A stretch of 64,000 nt of DNA from Nesterenkonia natronophila (GTDB lineage Bacteria > Actinomycetota > Actinomycetes > Actinomycetales > Micrococcaceae): contig NZ_QYZP01000001.1 in NCBI RefSeq assembly GCF_003595215.1, positions 744,001 through 808,000 on the forward strand, given 5' to 3'. This document shows positions 8,355 through 17,401 of the stretch, piece after piece. Numbering within the stretch: position 1 is the stretch's first letter; every line of letters begins with the position of its first letter. The notes under the pieces were generated by a model that made no database searches, was not told the DNA's origin, and worked only from the letters and a program-made list of their open reading frames with translations. Both the position numbers and the translations under genes were made by a program.

Positions 8355-9899
8355 TCAACCCTGAAGTTTGGCGATCCAGCCTTCCACGGCCTCTGGAGTG
8401 CGGGGAAGCGCACTGGAGAGGTTCTCGGCGCCGTCCTCGGTGACCAGCACATCATCCTCAATCCGAATGCCGATGCCGCGGTACTCCTCCGGCACTGCGA
8501 GATCCTCCTCCTTGAAGTAGAGCCCCGGCTCAATGGTGAAGACCATTCCCGGCTCCAGAATCCCATCCAGGTACAGGTCCCTTTTGGCCTGTGCGCAGTC
8601 ATGGACGTCCAGCCCCAGGTGATGACTGGTCCCATGCGGCATCCATCGCCGGTGATGCTGACCCTCAGGTGAGAGCGCCTCCTCCAGCGGCACCGGCAGC
8701 AGACCCCACTGATCCAGGTGCTCGGCCAAGACAGTCACGGCCGCCTGATGGATCTCCCGGAACTGGATTCCGGGCTTGACGATGTCGAAAGCTGCATCAG
8801 CGGCAGCCAGAACCGCCTCGTAGACCCTCCGCTGCACAGACGTGAACGTCCCGGAGACCGGGATGGTGCGGGTGAGGTCCGCGGTGTACAACGAATCAGC
8901 TTCGACCCCGGCATCGAGCAGCAGCAGCTCCCCGGGCTCAATCCGGTCATGATTGCGGATCCAGTGCAGGACGGTGGCGTTGTTACCCGACGCCGCAATG
9001 GTGTCGTATCCCAGGTCATTGCCCTCCAACCGCGCTCGGGCGAAGAAGGCCCCCTCCACAATCCGCTCACCACGGTCGTGGCCGACGGCGCGGGGCAGGG
9101 CGCGCACCACATCCTCAAACCCGGCGATTGTCGCGTGTACCGAGTGCCGCATCTGGTCGACCTCCCATTCGTCCTTCACCAGGCGCAGTTCGGAGCAGAA
9201 TTCCGTGAGCTCCGCGTCCAGCGCATCAGAAGCCTCCAGATCCACCCCGGTGTTGATCCGGGAGGTGTCCACCAGCGCCTCCACGTTCAGGTCGACCTCG
9301 CGCAGCAGCCTAATGCGGGTTCCTCCGATCTCTACCGCGCCGGCGTTCTTGGTCACGGCGGGCTCCAGCTCACCGAGATCCTTGGCTCGAATCCCTAGCC
9401 GTTGTTCGAACTCCTCCAGCCCCGGCCGCGGCCCGATCCAGAACTCTCCGTAGCGGGAGTCCGAGTAGAACTCCTCAGTGGAGCGTCCGGCCATGGGCTT
9501 GAAGTACAGGGTGACCTCGTGGTCGCCACCGTCGTCACCAGTGCCGGGCTCCACCGGTTCGAACACCAGCACTGCGTTGGGTTCGTGATCAACGCCCAGG
9601 CCGGTGAGGTGGGCGAAGGCTGAGTGGGGCCGGAAGCGGTAGTCGGTGTCGTTGGAGCGCACCTTCAGGGGGCCGGCGGGAACCACCACGCGCTCGCCGG
9701 AGAACCGCTCGGATACCGCCCGACGACGACTGGGGGAATACTCAGCGACCGCATCGGGGGCGTGGGTGCTCGTCGCCGACTCGGCCCAGTGGGAGGCCAT
9801 GAACTGTTTGAAGGCCGCTGACTGCGGGCGCTGCGATCGGTTGTTGACCCGGTCTTTGAGCTGCTGGGCGTCCTGGCTGGTGTGCTCTTCGGATGTCAT
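8355..9899 (-). CDS. pepP: Xaa-Pro aminopeptidase (aminopeptidase P)
   Basis: Cytoplasmic metallopeptidase that removes an N-terminal residue preceding proline. It is 514 residues from the ATG at 9899 (MTSEEHTSQ); the longer open frame to 10184 runs antisense through the next gene and is not used. An N-terminal creatinase-like domain (about 50-230) is followed by a pita-bread domain with metal ligands visible in LLLDAGVEADSLYTADLTR (two Asp), HGTSHHLGLDVHD (His), FTIEPGLYF (Glu) and GIRIEDDVLV (Glu). It is divergent from the PHP gene with a 61-bp shared promoter region and convergent with lhgO. Confidence 0.92.
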   Translation of the reverse strand: MTSEEHTSQDAQQLKDRVNNRSQRPQSAAFKQFMASHWAESATSTHAPDAVAEYSPSRRRAVSERFSGERVVVPAGPLKVRSNDTDYRFRPHSAFAHLTGLGVDHEPNAVLVFEPVEPGTGDDGGDHEVTLYFKPMAGRSTEEFYSDSRYGEFWIGPRPGLEEFEQRLGIRAKDLGELEPAVTKNAGAVEIGGTRIRLLREVDLNVEALVDTSRINTGVDLEASDALDAELTEFCSELRLVKDEWEVDQMRHSVHATIAGFEDVVRALPRAVGHDRGERIVEGAFFARARLEGNDLGYDTIAASGNNATVLHWIRNHDRIEPGELLLLDAGVEADSLYTADLTRTIPVSGTFTSVQRRVYEAVLAAADAAFDIVKPGIQFREIHQAAVTVLAEHLDQWGLLPVPLEEALSPEGQHHRRWMPHGTSHHLGLDVHDCAQAKRDLYLDGILEPGMVFTIEPGLYFKEEDLAVPEEYRGIGIRIEDDVLVTEDGAENLSSALPRTPEAVEGWIAKLQG

Positions 9900-9960
9900 G
9901 AGTTTCAGTCTAAGTGCCGACTCTCGGCTTGGCATGAGGTGAGCTGGATACAGTAATAAG

Positions 9961-10818
9961 ATGAGCTTTGACCTGCATACGCACTCCACGGCATCTGACG
10001 GAACAGAGCCTCCGGCGCATGTGGTGGCTGAGGCGGCTCGTGCCGGCGTGGCTGGCTTGGCGCTGACCGACCACGATTCCAGCGCCGGTTGGGCCGAAGC
10101 TCGGGCGGAAGCTCTCAAGCAGGGACTGGCGTTCATTCCGGGGATGGAGGTCACCTCTAAGACCGCCAATGTCAGTGTGCACATGCTCAGCTACCTCCAC
10201 GATCCGGAGCACCCGGGGATGATGGAGATCAACGCTGCCGCACGCGGTGGCCGGATGGAGCGGGCTAAACGCATCTGCGACCGGCTTTCCGAAGACTTTC
10301 CGGTGACTTGGGAGCTGGTGCTGGAACACATACGGGCCGACACTTCGATCGGCCGTCCGCACCTGGCTGATGCTCTGGTAGCAGCTGGGGTGGTTTCCAG
10401 CCGGAGTGAGGCTTTCAACAAGTACCTGCACCGCGGAACCAAGTATTTCGTCGATCAGGAGAACCCGCATCCCGTGGATGTCGTGCAGCGGATCCGGGCC
10501 GCCGGTGGAGTGCCGATCATCGCCCACGCCATGGCTGGCGCTCGCGGAGGTACGCTGAGCCGCGCTGAGTTGGAGGAGCTCGTTGATGCCGGGTTGTGCG
10601 GGGTGGAGGTCTACCACCGCGACAATCCGGAACCGGGACGCCAGCTGCTGCTGGACCTTGCGGCACGGCACGATCTCATCATCACCGGATCCTCTGACTA
10701 CCACGGCGTCCGCGGCAAACCGAACCTGTTGGGGGAGAACACGACTGAGGCTGAGCAGGTGGTGCGAATTCTGGAGCTCGGCGCCGGGAGCCCAGCGGTA
10801 GGCCCGCTGCCCAGTTAG
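9961..10818 (+). CDS. PHP-domain phosphoesterase (RNase AM/TrpH-like)
   Basis: Metal-dependent phosphoesterase of the polymerase-and-histidinol-phosphatase superfamily, probably acting on nucleotide 3',5'-bisphosphates or short RNA 5' ends like YciV/RNase AM. The 285-residue protein opens with the metal-binding DLHTHSTASDG, followed by LALTDHDS, IPGMEVTS, GVPIIAHA and a C-terminal TGSSDYHG, all classic PHP ligand blocks. No other domain is present. The exact substrate cannot be read from sequence. Confidence 0.88.
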   Translation: MSFDLHTHSTASDGTEPPAHVVAEAARAGVAGLALTDHDSSAGWAEARAEALKQGLAFIPGMEVTSKTANVSVHMLSYLHDPEHPGMMEINAAARGGRMERAKRICDRLSEDFPVTWELVLEHIRADTSIGRPHLADALVAAGVVSSRSEAFNKYLHRGTKYFVDQENPHPVDVVQRIRAAGGVPIIAHAMAGARGGTLSRAELEELVDAGLCGVEVYHRDNPEPGRQLLLDLAARHDLIITGSSDYHGVRGKPNLLGENTTEAEQVVRILELGAGSPAVGPLPS

Positions 10819-10858
10819 CGTGTGCTCCGGTTCACAGGGTGCTCTAGACTCTTCAATC

Positions 10859-11491
10859 ATGAGCACGGCACCGGTTTCCGAACCCACCAGAGCCAAACGG
10901 CTTCCGCGCGAGAAGCGCCGCCTTCAGCTGTTGGAGTGCGCGCTCCAAGTATTCGTAGCCAAGGGTTTTCACGCTGCCTCGATGGACGACATCGCGGAGG
11001 CTGCTGCTGTCTCCAAACCTGTGCTGTACCAACACTTTCCGGGCAAGCATGAGCTCTTCTTAGATCTGCTGGACACCCATCTGGGCCAGCTGCAGCACGA
11101 ACTCACCACAGTGCTCGCAGAGGAGGAGACGAACAAAGGACGCGTCTCCGGGACGATCACCGCCTTCTACGAGTTCATCGCTCGGAAGGATGAGGCGTAC
11201 CGGCTGATCTTCTCCTCCGGGATGGACAATGACGACGACGTCACTGAACGTCTCGAGCGGTTCCATGACGATATGGCAGGGGCCATCGCGGAGGTTATTG
11301 CCGATGACACCGGCCAGCCGATGGCAGAAGCCACCATGCTCGGTCATGGGCTGTTGGGCATGGCAACAGCCGCGGCCCGGCACTGGTCGATGCTCTCCGA
11401 AAGGCCTGACCTGGAGACTTCTGCGCAGCTGACAGCTCGTTTGGCCTGGAGAGGAATATCCGGATTCCCTAAAGAATCCGAGAGCTGGTAA
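10859..11491 (+). CDS. TetR family regulator
   Basis: One-component transcriptional repressor of 210 residues. An N-terminal TetR helix-turn-helix covers about residues 15-62, with the recognition segment AVSKPVLYQHFPGKHELF. A helical ligand domain follows. The ATG at 10859 (MSTAPVSEP) is preferred over an upstream in-frame start at 10820 that adds 13 low-quality residues. In many actinobacteria this regulator sits beside DUF3107 and a DEAD-box helicase, as here. Ligand unknown. Confidence 0.88.
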   Translation: MSTAPVSEPTRAKRLPREKRRLQLLECALQVFVAKGFHAASMDDIAEAAAVSKPVLYQHFPGKHELFLDLLDTHLGQLQHELTTVLAEEETNKGRVSGTITAFYEFIARKDEAYRLIFSSGMDNDDDVTERLERFHDDMAGAIAEVIADDTGQPMAEATMLGHGLLGMATAAARHWSMLSERPDLETSAQLTARLAWRGISGFPKESESW

Positions 11492-11580
11492 AAGGTAGGA
11501 TGGGAAGTCAAACTTGTACTGCGGCGTCGTCGTGCTCTCTTTCAGAGTGATCCGGCGCTGAACCCGAACCAAGGAGTGGC

Positions 11581-11814
11581 ATGGAAGTACGCATCGGAGT
11601 CCAGAACGTTGCCCGGGAGATCGTCGTCGAGACAGACGCAACTGCCGAGGATGTTCAGAAGGCTGTCGCCGAGGCAATCGAAAAGTCCACGCCGCTGCTG
11701 AGCCTCACCGACCGCCGCGACAAGACCGTGGTGGTGCCGGTGAACTCCATCGGATACGTGGAGATCGGCTCTGACACCAAACAGACGGTGGGTTTCGCCG
11801 CCGTCGCTGAGTGA
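11581..11814 (+). CDS. DUF3107 protein
   Basis: A 77-residue conserved actinobacterial protein of unknown function (MEVRIGVQNVAREIVVE). It begins after a strong AAGGAG ribosome site. It is short, soluble and probably alpha/beta, with no catalytic signature visible. The stop overlaps a possible GTG of the helicase gene, and the ATG used for that gene is 8 bp downstream, so the two are probably co-transcribed. Confidence 0.85.
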   Translation: MEVRIGVQNVAREIVVETDATAEDVQKAVAEAIEKSTPLLSLTDRRDKTVVVPVNSIGYVEIGSDTKQTVGFAAVAE

Positions 11815-11822
11815 AAGTACGA

Positions 11823-13337
11823 ATGACAGACACTTCAACAAACACGTTGACCTTCGCGGACTTCGCGGTCCGCAGCGAAATCGTCGAGGTTTTGGCCGAG
11901 AAGGGCATCACTGCGCCCTTCCCAATCCAGGCGGAGACGCTTCCGATAGCGCTGGCCGGAAATGACATCATCGGCCAGGCAAAGACCGGCACGGGAAAGA
12001 CGCTCGGTTTCGGCATCCCTGTTCTGCAGCGGGTCGCAGCGCCCGGCACAGAGGCCTACGAGCAGCTCCCCAGCCCGGGGGCCCCGCAGGCGCTGATTGT
12101 CGCGCCGACCCGCGAGCTGGCAGTTCAGGTGGCCGGAGACCTCACTACCGCCGGCAGCAAGCTCCGCGCGCGTATCGCCACCATCTACGGCGGCCGCGAC
12201 TACGAGCCACAGATCAAGCAGCTCAACGCGGGCGTGGAGATCGTGGTCGGCACCCCGGGACGGCTGATTGACCTGCACCGGCAGAAGCACCTGAATCTCA
12301 AGAACGTGAAGATCGTGGTGCTGGACGAGGCTGATGAAATGCTCGACCTCGGGTTCCTGCCCGATGTGGAGAAGCTGCTCTCCTACGTCCCTGACGTCCG
12401 GCAGACCATGCTGTTCTCGGCCACCATGCCGGGCCCAGTGGTCTCTATGGCGCGGCGCTTCATGACCAAGCCCACGCACATCAGTGCGGCCGATCCGTTC
12501 GACATGGGCGTCACCAAGAAGGACATCCGCCAGGTGGTCTACCGGGCTCACCAGTTGGACAAAGATGAGATGATCGCCCGAATCTTGCAGGCGGAGGGCC
12601 GCGGCAGGACGATCATCTTCACCAGGACCAAGCGCCAAGCAGACAAGCTCTCCGATGAGCTCAAGACCCGCGGGTTCGCCGCCGGCGCCATCCATGGAGA
12701 CCTGGGCCAGGGTGCGCGTGAGCAGGCCCTGCGCGCATTCCGGAATGACAAAGTGGATGTGCTGGTCGCCACCGACGTCGCCGCGCGCGGGATCGATGTC
12801 ACAGATGTGACCCACGTGATCAACTACGTATGCCCTGAGGACGACAACACCTACCTGCACCGCATCGGGAGAACCGGTCGTGCAGGCCAGAAGGGCACTG
12901 CTGTGACCTTCGTCGATTGGGAAGACATGCCCCGCTGGAGTCTGATTAACAAGGCTGTCGGTCTGGACATCCCTGAGCCGGTGGAGACCTACTCCTCCTC
13001 GCCGCACCTATTCGAGGACCTGGACATTCCCAAAGGGACCAAGGGTCGGCTGCCCCGCCATCGTCGCTCCAAGGAGGGACTCGAGAGTGAAGAGCTCGAG
13101 GACCTCGGCGGTCCCGGCGGAGCGCAGTCCAAAGGTGGTCGCGGCCGTGACCGCCGATCCGGCGGTGGGGGGTCCAAGAACCGCGGTCGCAGCGGAAGGG
13201 GCTCAGCGGACCGCTCCGCTGAATCAGGTGGGGACTCCGGCCCCCAGTCCAAGCAGGCGGCTCCTTCAGGTGCCGGGAGCGGACAGCGCCGCCGTCGTCG
13301 CCGCAGAAAAGTCTCCGGCTCTGAGAGCGGCGGCTGA
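11823..13337 (+). CDS. DEAD-box ATP-dependent RNA helicase
   Basis: Unwinds RNA duplexes using ATP, probably in ribosome assembly or mRNA decay. It is 504 residues long. Motifs appear in order: Q-motif region FPIQAETLP, AKTGTGKT (I), PTRELAVQ (Ia), TPGRL (Ib), VLDEADEM (II), SAT (III), IIFTRTKRQAD (IV), ATDVAARGID (V) and HRIGRTGRAG (VI). The C-terminal 100 residues are rich in Arg, Gly and Ser and end in a run of Arg/Lys, typical of an RNA-binding tail. The start at ATG 11823 avoids the GTG overlapping the DUF3107 stop. It is convergent with the osmoprotectant operon. Confidence 0.95.
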   Translation: MTDTSTNTLTFADFAVRSEIVEVLAEKGITAPFPIQAETLPIALAGNDIIGQAKTGTGKTLGFGIPVLQRVAAPGTEAYEQLPSPGAPQALIVAPTRELAVQVAGDLTTAGSKLRARIATIYGGRDYEPQIKQLNAGVEIVVGTPGRLIDLHRQKHLNLKNVKIVVLDEADEMLDLGFLPDVEKLLSYVPDVRQTMLFSATMPGPVVSMARRFMTKPTHISAADPFDMGVTKKDIRQVVYRAHQLDKDEMIARILQAEGRGRTIIFTRTKRQADKLSDELKTRGFAAGAIHGDLGQGAREQALRAFRNDKVDVLVATDVAARGIDVTDVTHVINYVCPEDDNTYLHRIGRTGRAGQKGTAVTFVDWEDMPRWSLINKAVGLDIPEPVETYSSSPHLFEDLDIPKGTKGRLPRHRRSKEGLESEELEDLGGPGGAQSKGGRGRDRRSGGGGSKNRGRSGRGSADRSAESGGDSGPQSKQAAPSGAGSGQRRRRRRRKVSGSESGG

Positions 13338-13380
13338 AGACTCACGTCGACCACCTGGGAGCAGTGTTCGGCTGGCTGAG

Positions 13381-14301
13381 TCAGTCGAGCATTCCCTGGT
13401 CCTCCAACCACCACTGAGCCACGTCGGCGGGACTGTCCTGGGTGGACTGGGAGTGAGAATTAATGTCCAGCAGTTCCTGTTGGTCTAGGACGGCTTGGAC
13501 CTCGTTGATGGCATCTCGTGCAGCGTCGTCCACACTCTCGGAGACGATCGGCACCACGTTCTGCGGGAGCACCAGCGACTCGGTGTCCTCCAGGATAATG
13601 AGGTCGTTGTCCTCAATCGCCGGGTCTGCGCTGTAGATGTTGGCGACCTCCACCTCCCCGTCGAGCAGTGCGCCCAGGGTCAGCGGACCCCCAGAGTCCT
13701 CCACGGGGACCAGGTCCAACTCCACTCCGTAGGTCTCGGCCAGACCCTCGATCCCGTAGGGCCGGGTCTCGAACTCGGCATTTGCCGCGATGCTCAGATC
13801 CTCGTCCACCTCAGCAAGGTCCGCGACCGTGCTCAGGTCGTGTTCCTGAGCGAACTCCTCGGTGACCACGTAGCTGTCCTGATCTGTGGCTTCGGCGTAG
13901 TCCAGCGCCTGGAGGCCCTCGGGCAGTGCCTCCCCAAGATCAGCGTGGACGGCATCAGCTTCCCCAGACTCATTGTCTGGGTCGAAGTAGTCGAGCAGGT
14001 TCCCCGTGTACTCAGGGAAGACGTCAATGGCCCCGGCTTCCAGCTCCGGGATGTAGACCTCGCGCTGGCCAATCTCGTACTCCCGCTGGATCTCGTAGCC
14101 CTCCTGCTCCAGCACCTGTGCGTAAATCTCAGCGATGATCGTATTGGAGTAGTACTGCTGGGATCCGACGACCAGCGCACCATTCTCACCGGCTGGTGAG
14201 GCGTCCTCGCCATTGTCATCGGTCTCCAGCGGATCCCCTCCGCCGCAGGCGCTCAGAGTCAGCAGTGCGAGGCCGGCGGTTGCTGCAGAAATACGTTTCA
14301 T
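13381..14301 (-). CDS. osmoprotectant ABC transporter substrate-binding lipoprotein
   Basis: Binds glycine betaine, choline or related compatible solutes outside the membrane. It is 306 residues long from the ATG at 14301 (MKRISAATAG), with an AGGAACC ribosome site upstream and a lipobox LLTLSAC (Cys about 20). A short acidic linker precedes the OpuAC/QAT-type domain (LVVGSQQYYSNTIIAEIYAQ). It is the last gene of a four-gene operon after the ATPase and two permeases, an OpuC-like arrangement. The solute cannot be decided from the sequence alone. Confidence 0.9.
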   Translation of the reverse strand: MKRISAATAGLALLTLSACGGGDPLETDDNGEDASPAGENGALVVGSQQYYSNTIIAEIYAQVLEQEGYEIQREYEIGQREVYIPELEAGAIDVFPEYTGNLLDYFDPDNESGEADAVHADLGEALPEGLQALDYAEATDQDSYVVTEEFAQEHDLSTVADLAEVDEDLSIAANAEFETRPYGIEGLAETYGVELDLVPVEDSGGPLTLGALLDGEVEVANIYSADPAIEDNDLIILEDTESLVLPQNVVPIVSESVDDAARDAINEVQAVLDQQELLDINSHSQSTQDSPADVAQWWLEDQGMLD

Positions 14302-14326
14302 GGTGGTTCCTCTTCTTATTCGGGGA

Positions 14327-14989
14327 TCAGACCAGACCCATCCGGCGCCGGAGCAGCCGTTGGGACAATTCGAACAGTGCATCCAAGATAATGGCCAGCA
14401 GTATGACGGCGATGGAGGCAGCCAACATCAGTGGGTAATCCTGAGTCCGCAGCCCTAGGAACAGTTGCCGACCCAGACCACCGGCCCCCACGTAGGCGGC
14501 TAGGGTGGCTGTGGCGACGACCTGCAGGGTCGCATTGCGCAGCCCGCCGATAATCAGTGGCAGGCCCAGGGGTATCTCCACCCGGAGAAGCACCTGCCAA
14601 CCACTCATGCCCTGGGCTTTTGCGGCATCCTTGGTGGCAGGGCTCACCGACTCGACACCGGCATAGGCGCCGGCCAAAATCGACGGGACAGCCAGCACCA
14701 CAAAGGAGATCATCGGCGCGGTGAGTCCAATGCCGACGAACAAGGCCGCCAAAGTGATCACGCCGAGGGTGGGCAGAGCCCGCACCATTCCGCTGCTGAT
14801 CACCGCGAGCGCACGCCATCGTCCCGTGTGCCCCACTATGAGCCCGACGGGAAGCGCGATCGCCGCCGAGATGAGCAGCGCGAGGGCGGTGTACCAGAGG
14901 TGTTCTATCATGCGGGCGCCAAATCCCCCGGGCCCGCTCCATGCATCAGGGTCCAGAAGCACCTCAAAGGCCTCGATCAGGTGATTCAT
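14327..14989 (-). CDS. osmoprotectant ABC permease
   Basis: Inner-membrane subunit of the betaine/choline-type importer, 220 residues from the ATG at 14989, which overlaps the preceding permease stop by 4 bp (ATGA). It contains the EAA-like cytoplasmic loop AKAQGMSGWQVLLRVEIPLG that docks on the ATPase, and about five hydrophobic segments. A GTG at 15010 is in frame but less likely because of the overlap. Confidence 0.9.
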   Translation of the reverse strand: MNHLIEAFEVLLDPDAWSGPGGFGARMIEHLWYTALALLISAAIALPVGLIVGHTGRWRALAVISSGMVRALPTLGVITLAALFVGIGLTAPMISFVVLAVPSILAGAYAGVESVSPATKDAAKAQGMSGWQVLLRVEIPLGLPLIIGGLRNATLQVVATATLAAYVGAGGLGRQLFLGLRTQDYPLMLAASIAVILLAIILDALFELSQRLLRRRMGLV

Positions 14990-15627
14990 GATTGGCCCAC
15001 TCGTGCCCACGGCATGATCAGGCGCCCCACGGCCACCAGGAGCAGATCCAACAGCAGCGCCAGCACCGCGGTGAGCACTATCCCCGCGGCGATGGAAGGA
15101 ATGATGGCGCGTTCGAATCCGTCTGTGAACAGCGAACCCAATGACTGCACCCCAAGCACGGCGCTGACTGAGACTAGAGAGATGGTGCTGACTGACACGA
15201 CGCGGAGCCCAGCCAGCAGCGCCGGGCCAGCCAGCGGGAGCTCCACGGAGAAGAACCGCATGGCCGGAGAGTAGCCCACCGCAGTGGAAGCCAATCTGAC
15301 CCCGGCGTCCACGGAGTCCAGCGCATCGGCTGCAGAGCGGACCATCAGCGCGAGCCCGAAGATCGTCAGTGCCACGATGACGTTGAAAGTATCCCGGACT
15401 CCAGTACCCAGGAGGATCGGCAGAACGATGAACAGCGGCAGGGAGGGCACCGCGTAAAGCAGTCCGGTGCCCGAGACCACCACCTCACGCAGGGGCCGCA
15501 CCCGGTTCGCGGCCCACGCGATCGGAACCGCGATGAGGAACGACGCCGCAACTGCCGGCAGGGCAAGCATCAGATGGGCAAGGGTGAGATCGGTGATGCG
15601 GGGCAGGTTGTTGAGAATCCACTCCAT
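14986..15627 (-). CDS. osmoprotectant ABC permease
   Basis: Second transmembrane subunit, 213 residues from ATG 15627 (MEWILNNLPRI). The upstream extension in the open frame reads poorly and overlaps the ATPase gene. It shows the coupling loop ASTAVGYSPAMRFFSVELP and several hydrophobic spans. It probably forms a heterodimeric channel with the following permease. Confidence 0.9.
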   Translation of the reverse strand: MEWILNNLPRITDLTLAHLMLALPAVAASFLIAVPIAWAANRVRPLREVVVSGTGLLYAVPSLPLFIVLPILLGTGVRDTFNVIVALTIFGLALMVRSAADALDSVDAGVRLASTAVGYSPAMRFFSVELPLAGPALLAGLRVVSVSTISLVSVSAVLGVQSLGSLFTDGFERAIIPSIAAGIVLTAVLALLLDLLLVAVGRLIMPWARVGQS

Positions 15628-15640
15628 AACAGGCGCCGGC

Positions 15641-16486
15641 TCAGTCGGTGTCTGTGTGCTGGTCCGGTACCGTGTCGACCACTCCCAGCGGTCGGCCGCG
15701 ACCGTCACTGACGAGCCAGCCACCACCATCGCGCGGTGCGGCGTTCAAGGACCGGCGCGCGGAATCGAGACCCAAGAACTGGGCGACAAAGTCATTGGCC
15801 GGGGCTTCAACAATCTCTTGCGGCTTCCCGATCTGGGCGACTTCGCCGCCTTTCTTCAGGACCACGATCTGGTCGCCCAGCGTCAGTGCCTCGTCAATAT
15901 CGTGCGTGACAAAGATGATCGTCTTGCGCAGCTCGGTCTGGATGCGCTGAAGCTCCCGCTGCAGCTCCACTCGCACGAGCGGGTCAACGGCGCCGAAAGG
16001 TTCGTCCATCAGGAGAATGTTGGGATCTCCGGCCAAGCCCCGCGCCACCCCTACCCGCTGCTGCTGTCCCCCGGAGAGCTGTCTGGGGTACCTGCGAGCC
16101 ATCGCTGCATCCAGCCCTACGATCTCCATCAGCTCGTTGGCTCGGCGGTGTGCCTCGGCCTTGGAGGCTCCGTTGAGTCGCGGGACGGTGGCAATATTGT
16201 CGACCACCCGGCGGTGGGGGAGCAGGCCTGAATCCTGCATAACGTACCCGATGCGCCGGCGCAGGGCCACCGGCTCAGTGGTGGCGACGTCGTCGTCGTC
16301 GATCAGGACGGCACCTGAGGTGGGATCCACCATTCGGTTGACCATGCGCAGCAGCGTGGATTTCCCGCATCCGGAGGAGCCGAGAAGCACAGTGCAGGTG
16401 TGCGAGGGCACATGCAGGCTGAAATTGTCCACCGCGACAGTGCCGTCGGGATATGTCTTGGTCACATTGCGGAACTCAATGGCCAT
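15641..16486 (-). CDS. osmoprotectant ABC ATP-binding protein
   Basis: Powers the importer encoded downstream. The 281-residue protein carries Walker A GSSGCGKST (36-44), the signature LSGGQQQR, Walker B ILLMDEPFGAVDP and the H-loop FVTHDIDEA. There is only a short tail and no full CBS pair, unlike the second betaine ATPase of this window. It is the first gene of the operon. The 180-bp gap to the divergent GNAT gene holds the promoters. Confidence 0.93.
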   Translation of the reverse strand: MAIEFRNVTKTYPDGTVAVDNFSLHVPSHTCTVLLGSSGCGKSTLLRMVNRMVDPTSGAVLIDDDDVATTEPVALRRRIGYVMQDSGLLPHRRVVDNIATVPRLNGASKAEAHRRANELMEIVGLDAAMARRYPRQLSGGQQQRVGVARGLAGDPNILLMDEPFGAVDPLVRVELQRELQRIQTELRKTIIFVTHDIDEALTLGDQIVVLKKGGEVAQIGKPQEIVEAPANDFVAQFLGLDSARRSLNAAPRDGGGWLVSDGRGRPLGVVDTVPDQHTDTD

Positions 16487-16638
16487 GGTCAGCCCCGTTG
16501 CTCATGCGGAGGCGACGGGCAGAGCTGCGCCGAGGGCCGCACCAGGCGCCGTAGATGCCTTCCATAGGACCACTCTAGATCCTGTGATGGCGTTTTGGGG
16601 AAGCTGACGGCCTGTGTGCGGCATCTGTCCAGGAACTG

Positions 16639-16650
16639 ACAGCGCGCTGT
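16639..16650. promoter_or_regulatory. 12-bp palindrome upstream of the GNAT gene
   Basis: ACAGCGCGCTGT is a perfect palindrome centred about 22 bp before the GNAT start, within the shared intergenic region with the ABC operon. Possible operator; no regulator is assigned. Confidence 0.3.
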
Positions 16651-16666
16651 GAAAAGATAGTGACCT

Positions 16667-17185
16667 ATGACAACCACCACGTCAGGCACGGCGTTGATCC
16701 GCGCAGCTCACCCCAGTGAGTTCTCCCGTGTCGGGGAGCTCACCGTCGCCGCCTACGTTCACGGCGGGCATCTGCGCCGCGAAGACTTCTATGTCCAGCA
16801 CCTGGTCCGAGTCGCTGAACGAGCCGATAGCTCAAGCGTGCTCGTGGCGGAGGTGCACGGCCAGATTCTCGGCACTGCCACCGTCACGGACTTCGACGGG
16901 CCTTTCGCGGAGGTCTCCAGGCCGGGGGAGCTGGAGTTCCGGATGCTGGCCGTGGCGCCGGAGGCTCAGGGTCGCGGCGTCGCCCGGGCTCTGGTGCGGC
17001 ATATCGTGCAATCAGCAGCATCTCGCCCTGATATCCGAGCCGTCACCTTGTGCAGCCTGAAGTCCATGACCGCAGCCCATGCGCTCTACGAGTCCGAAGG
17101 TTTCGTTCGGAATCCGGACCGAGACTTTGTGTTGGACATTCCAGCTAAGCGTGAAACGTTCCCGTTCTTCATCAGAGAGGTGTAG
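16667..17185 (+). CDS. GNAT family N-acetyltransferase, carrying the element's attachment site at its 3' end
   Basis: Acyl-CoA-dependent transferase of unknown acceptor, 172 residues. It has the GNAT acetyl-CoA loop VAPEAQGRGVARALV and a C-terminal ALYESEGF motif. The last codons (FFIREV, stop) lie in the 22-bp repeat that flanks the integrated element. In the predicted empty site the gene would still end in REV with TGA instead of TAG, so insertion leaves the protein intact. The phosphatase gene at 27833 would then start 7 bp downstream, so the two were probably one operon before insertion. Confidence 0.88.
   Translation: MTTTTSGTALIRAAHPSEFSRVGELTVAAYVHGGHLRREDFYVQHLVRVAERADSSSVLVAEVHGQILGTATVTDFDGPFAEVSRPGELEFRMLAVAPEAQGRGVARALVRHIVQSAASRPDIRAVTLCSLKSMTAAHALYESEGFVRNPDRDFVLDIPAKRETFPFFIREV
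17162..17183. repeat. attL core, 22-bp direct repeat
   Basis: Identical to 27802-27823 over 22 bp, starting CCGTTCTTCATC and ending GAGAGGTGT. It lies at the last codons of the GNAT gene. Sequences diverge on both sides of the core. The integrase gene lies next to the other copy. Confidence 0.9.
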
Positions 17186-17401
17186 CTGGGCAATGACGCT
17201 GTGTGGAGTTCGCCTAGTTCCTTGTGTTTCCGGGGTTTTGTGTATCTGATTCTCAACGGCGGATTACGGTCTCACACGCTGTTCATGTTGGGAAAATGTT
17301 GGGGTACATGGACAACAGGCGACCTTCGGTCCCCTGCGGAAGCTGAACGTCAAGGTGCCGACCCCTGTCACTCAGTTATTGAAGGGCCTACTGTGTAGTT
17401 C

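Noticed and set aside
9910..10896. 328-codon frame antisense to the PHP gene
   Set aside because: PHP metal motifs prove the + strand gene; the antisense product is featureless.
11835..13007. 390-codon open frame antisense to the DEAD-box helicase
   Set aside because: The helicase is unmistakable on the + strand; the antisense translation has no recognisable domain.
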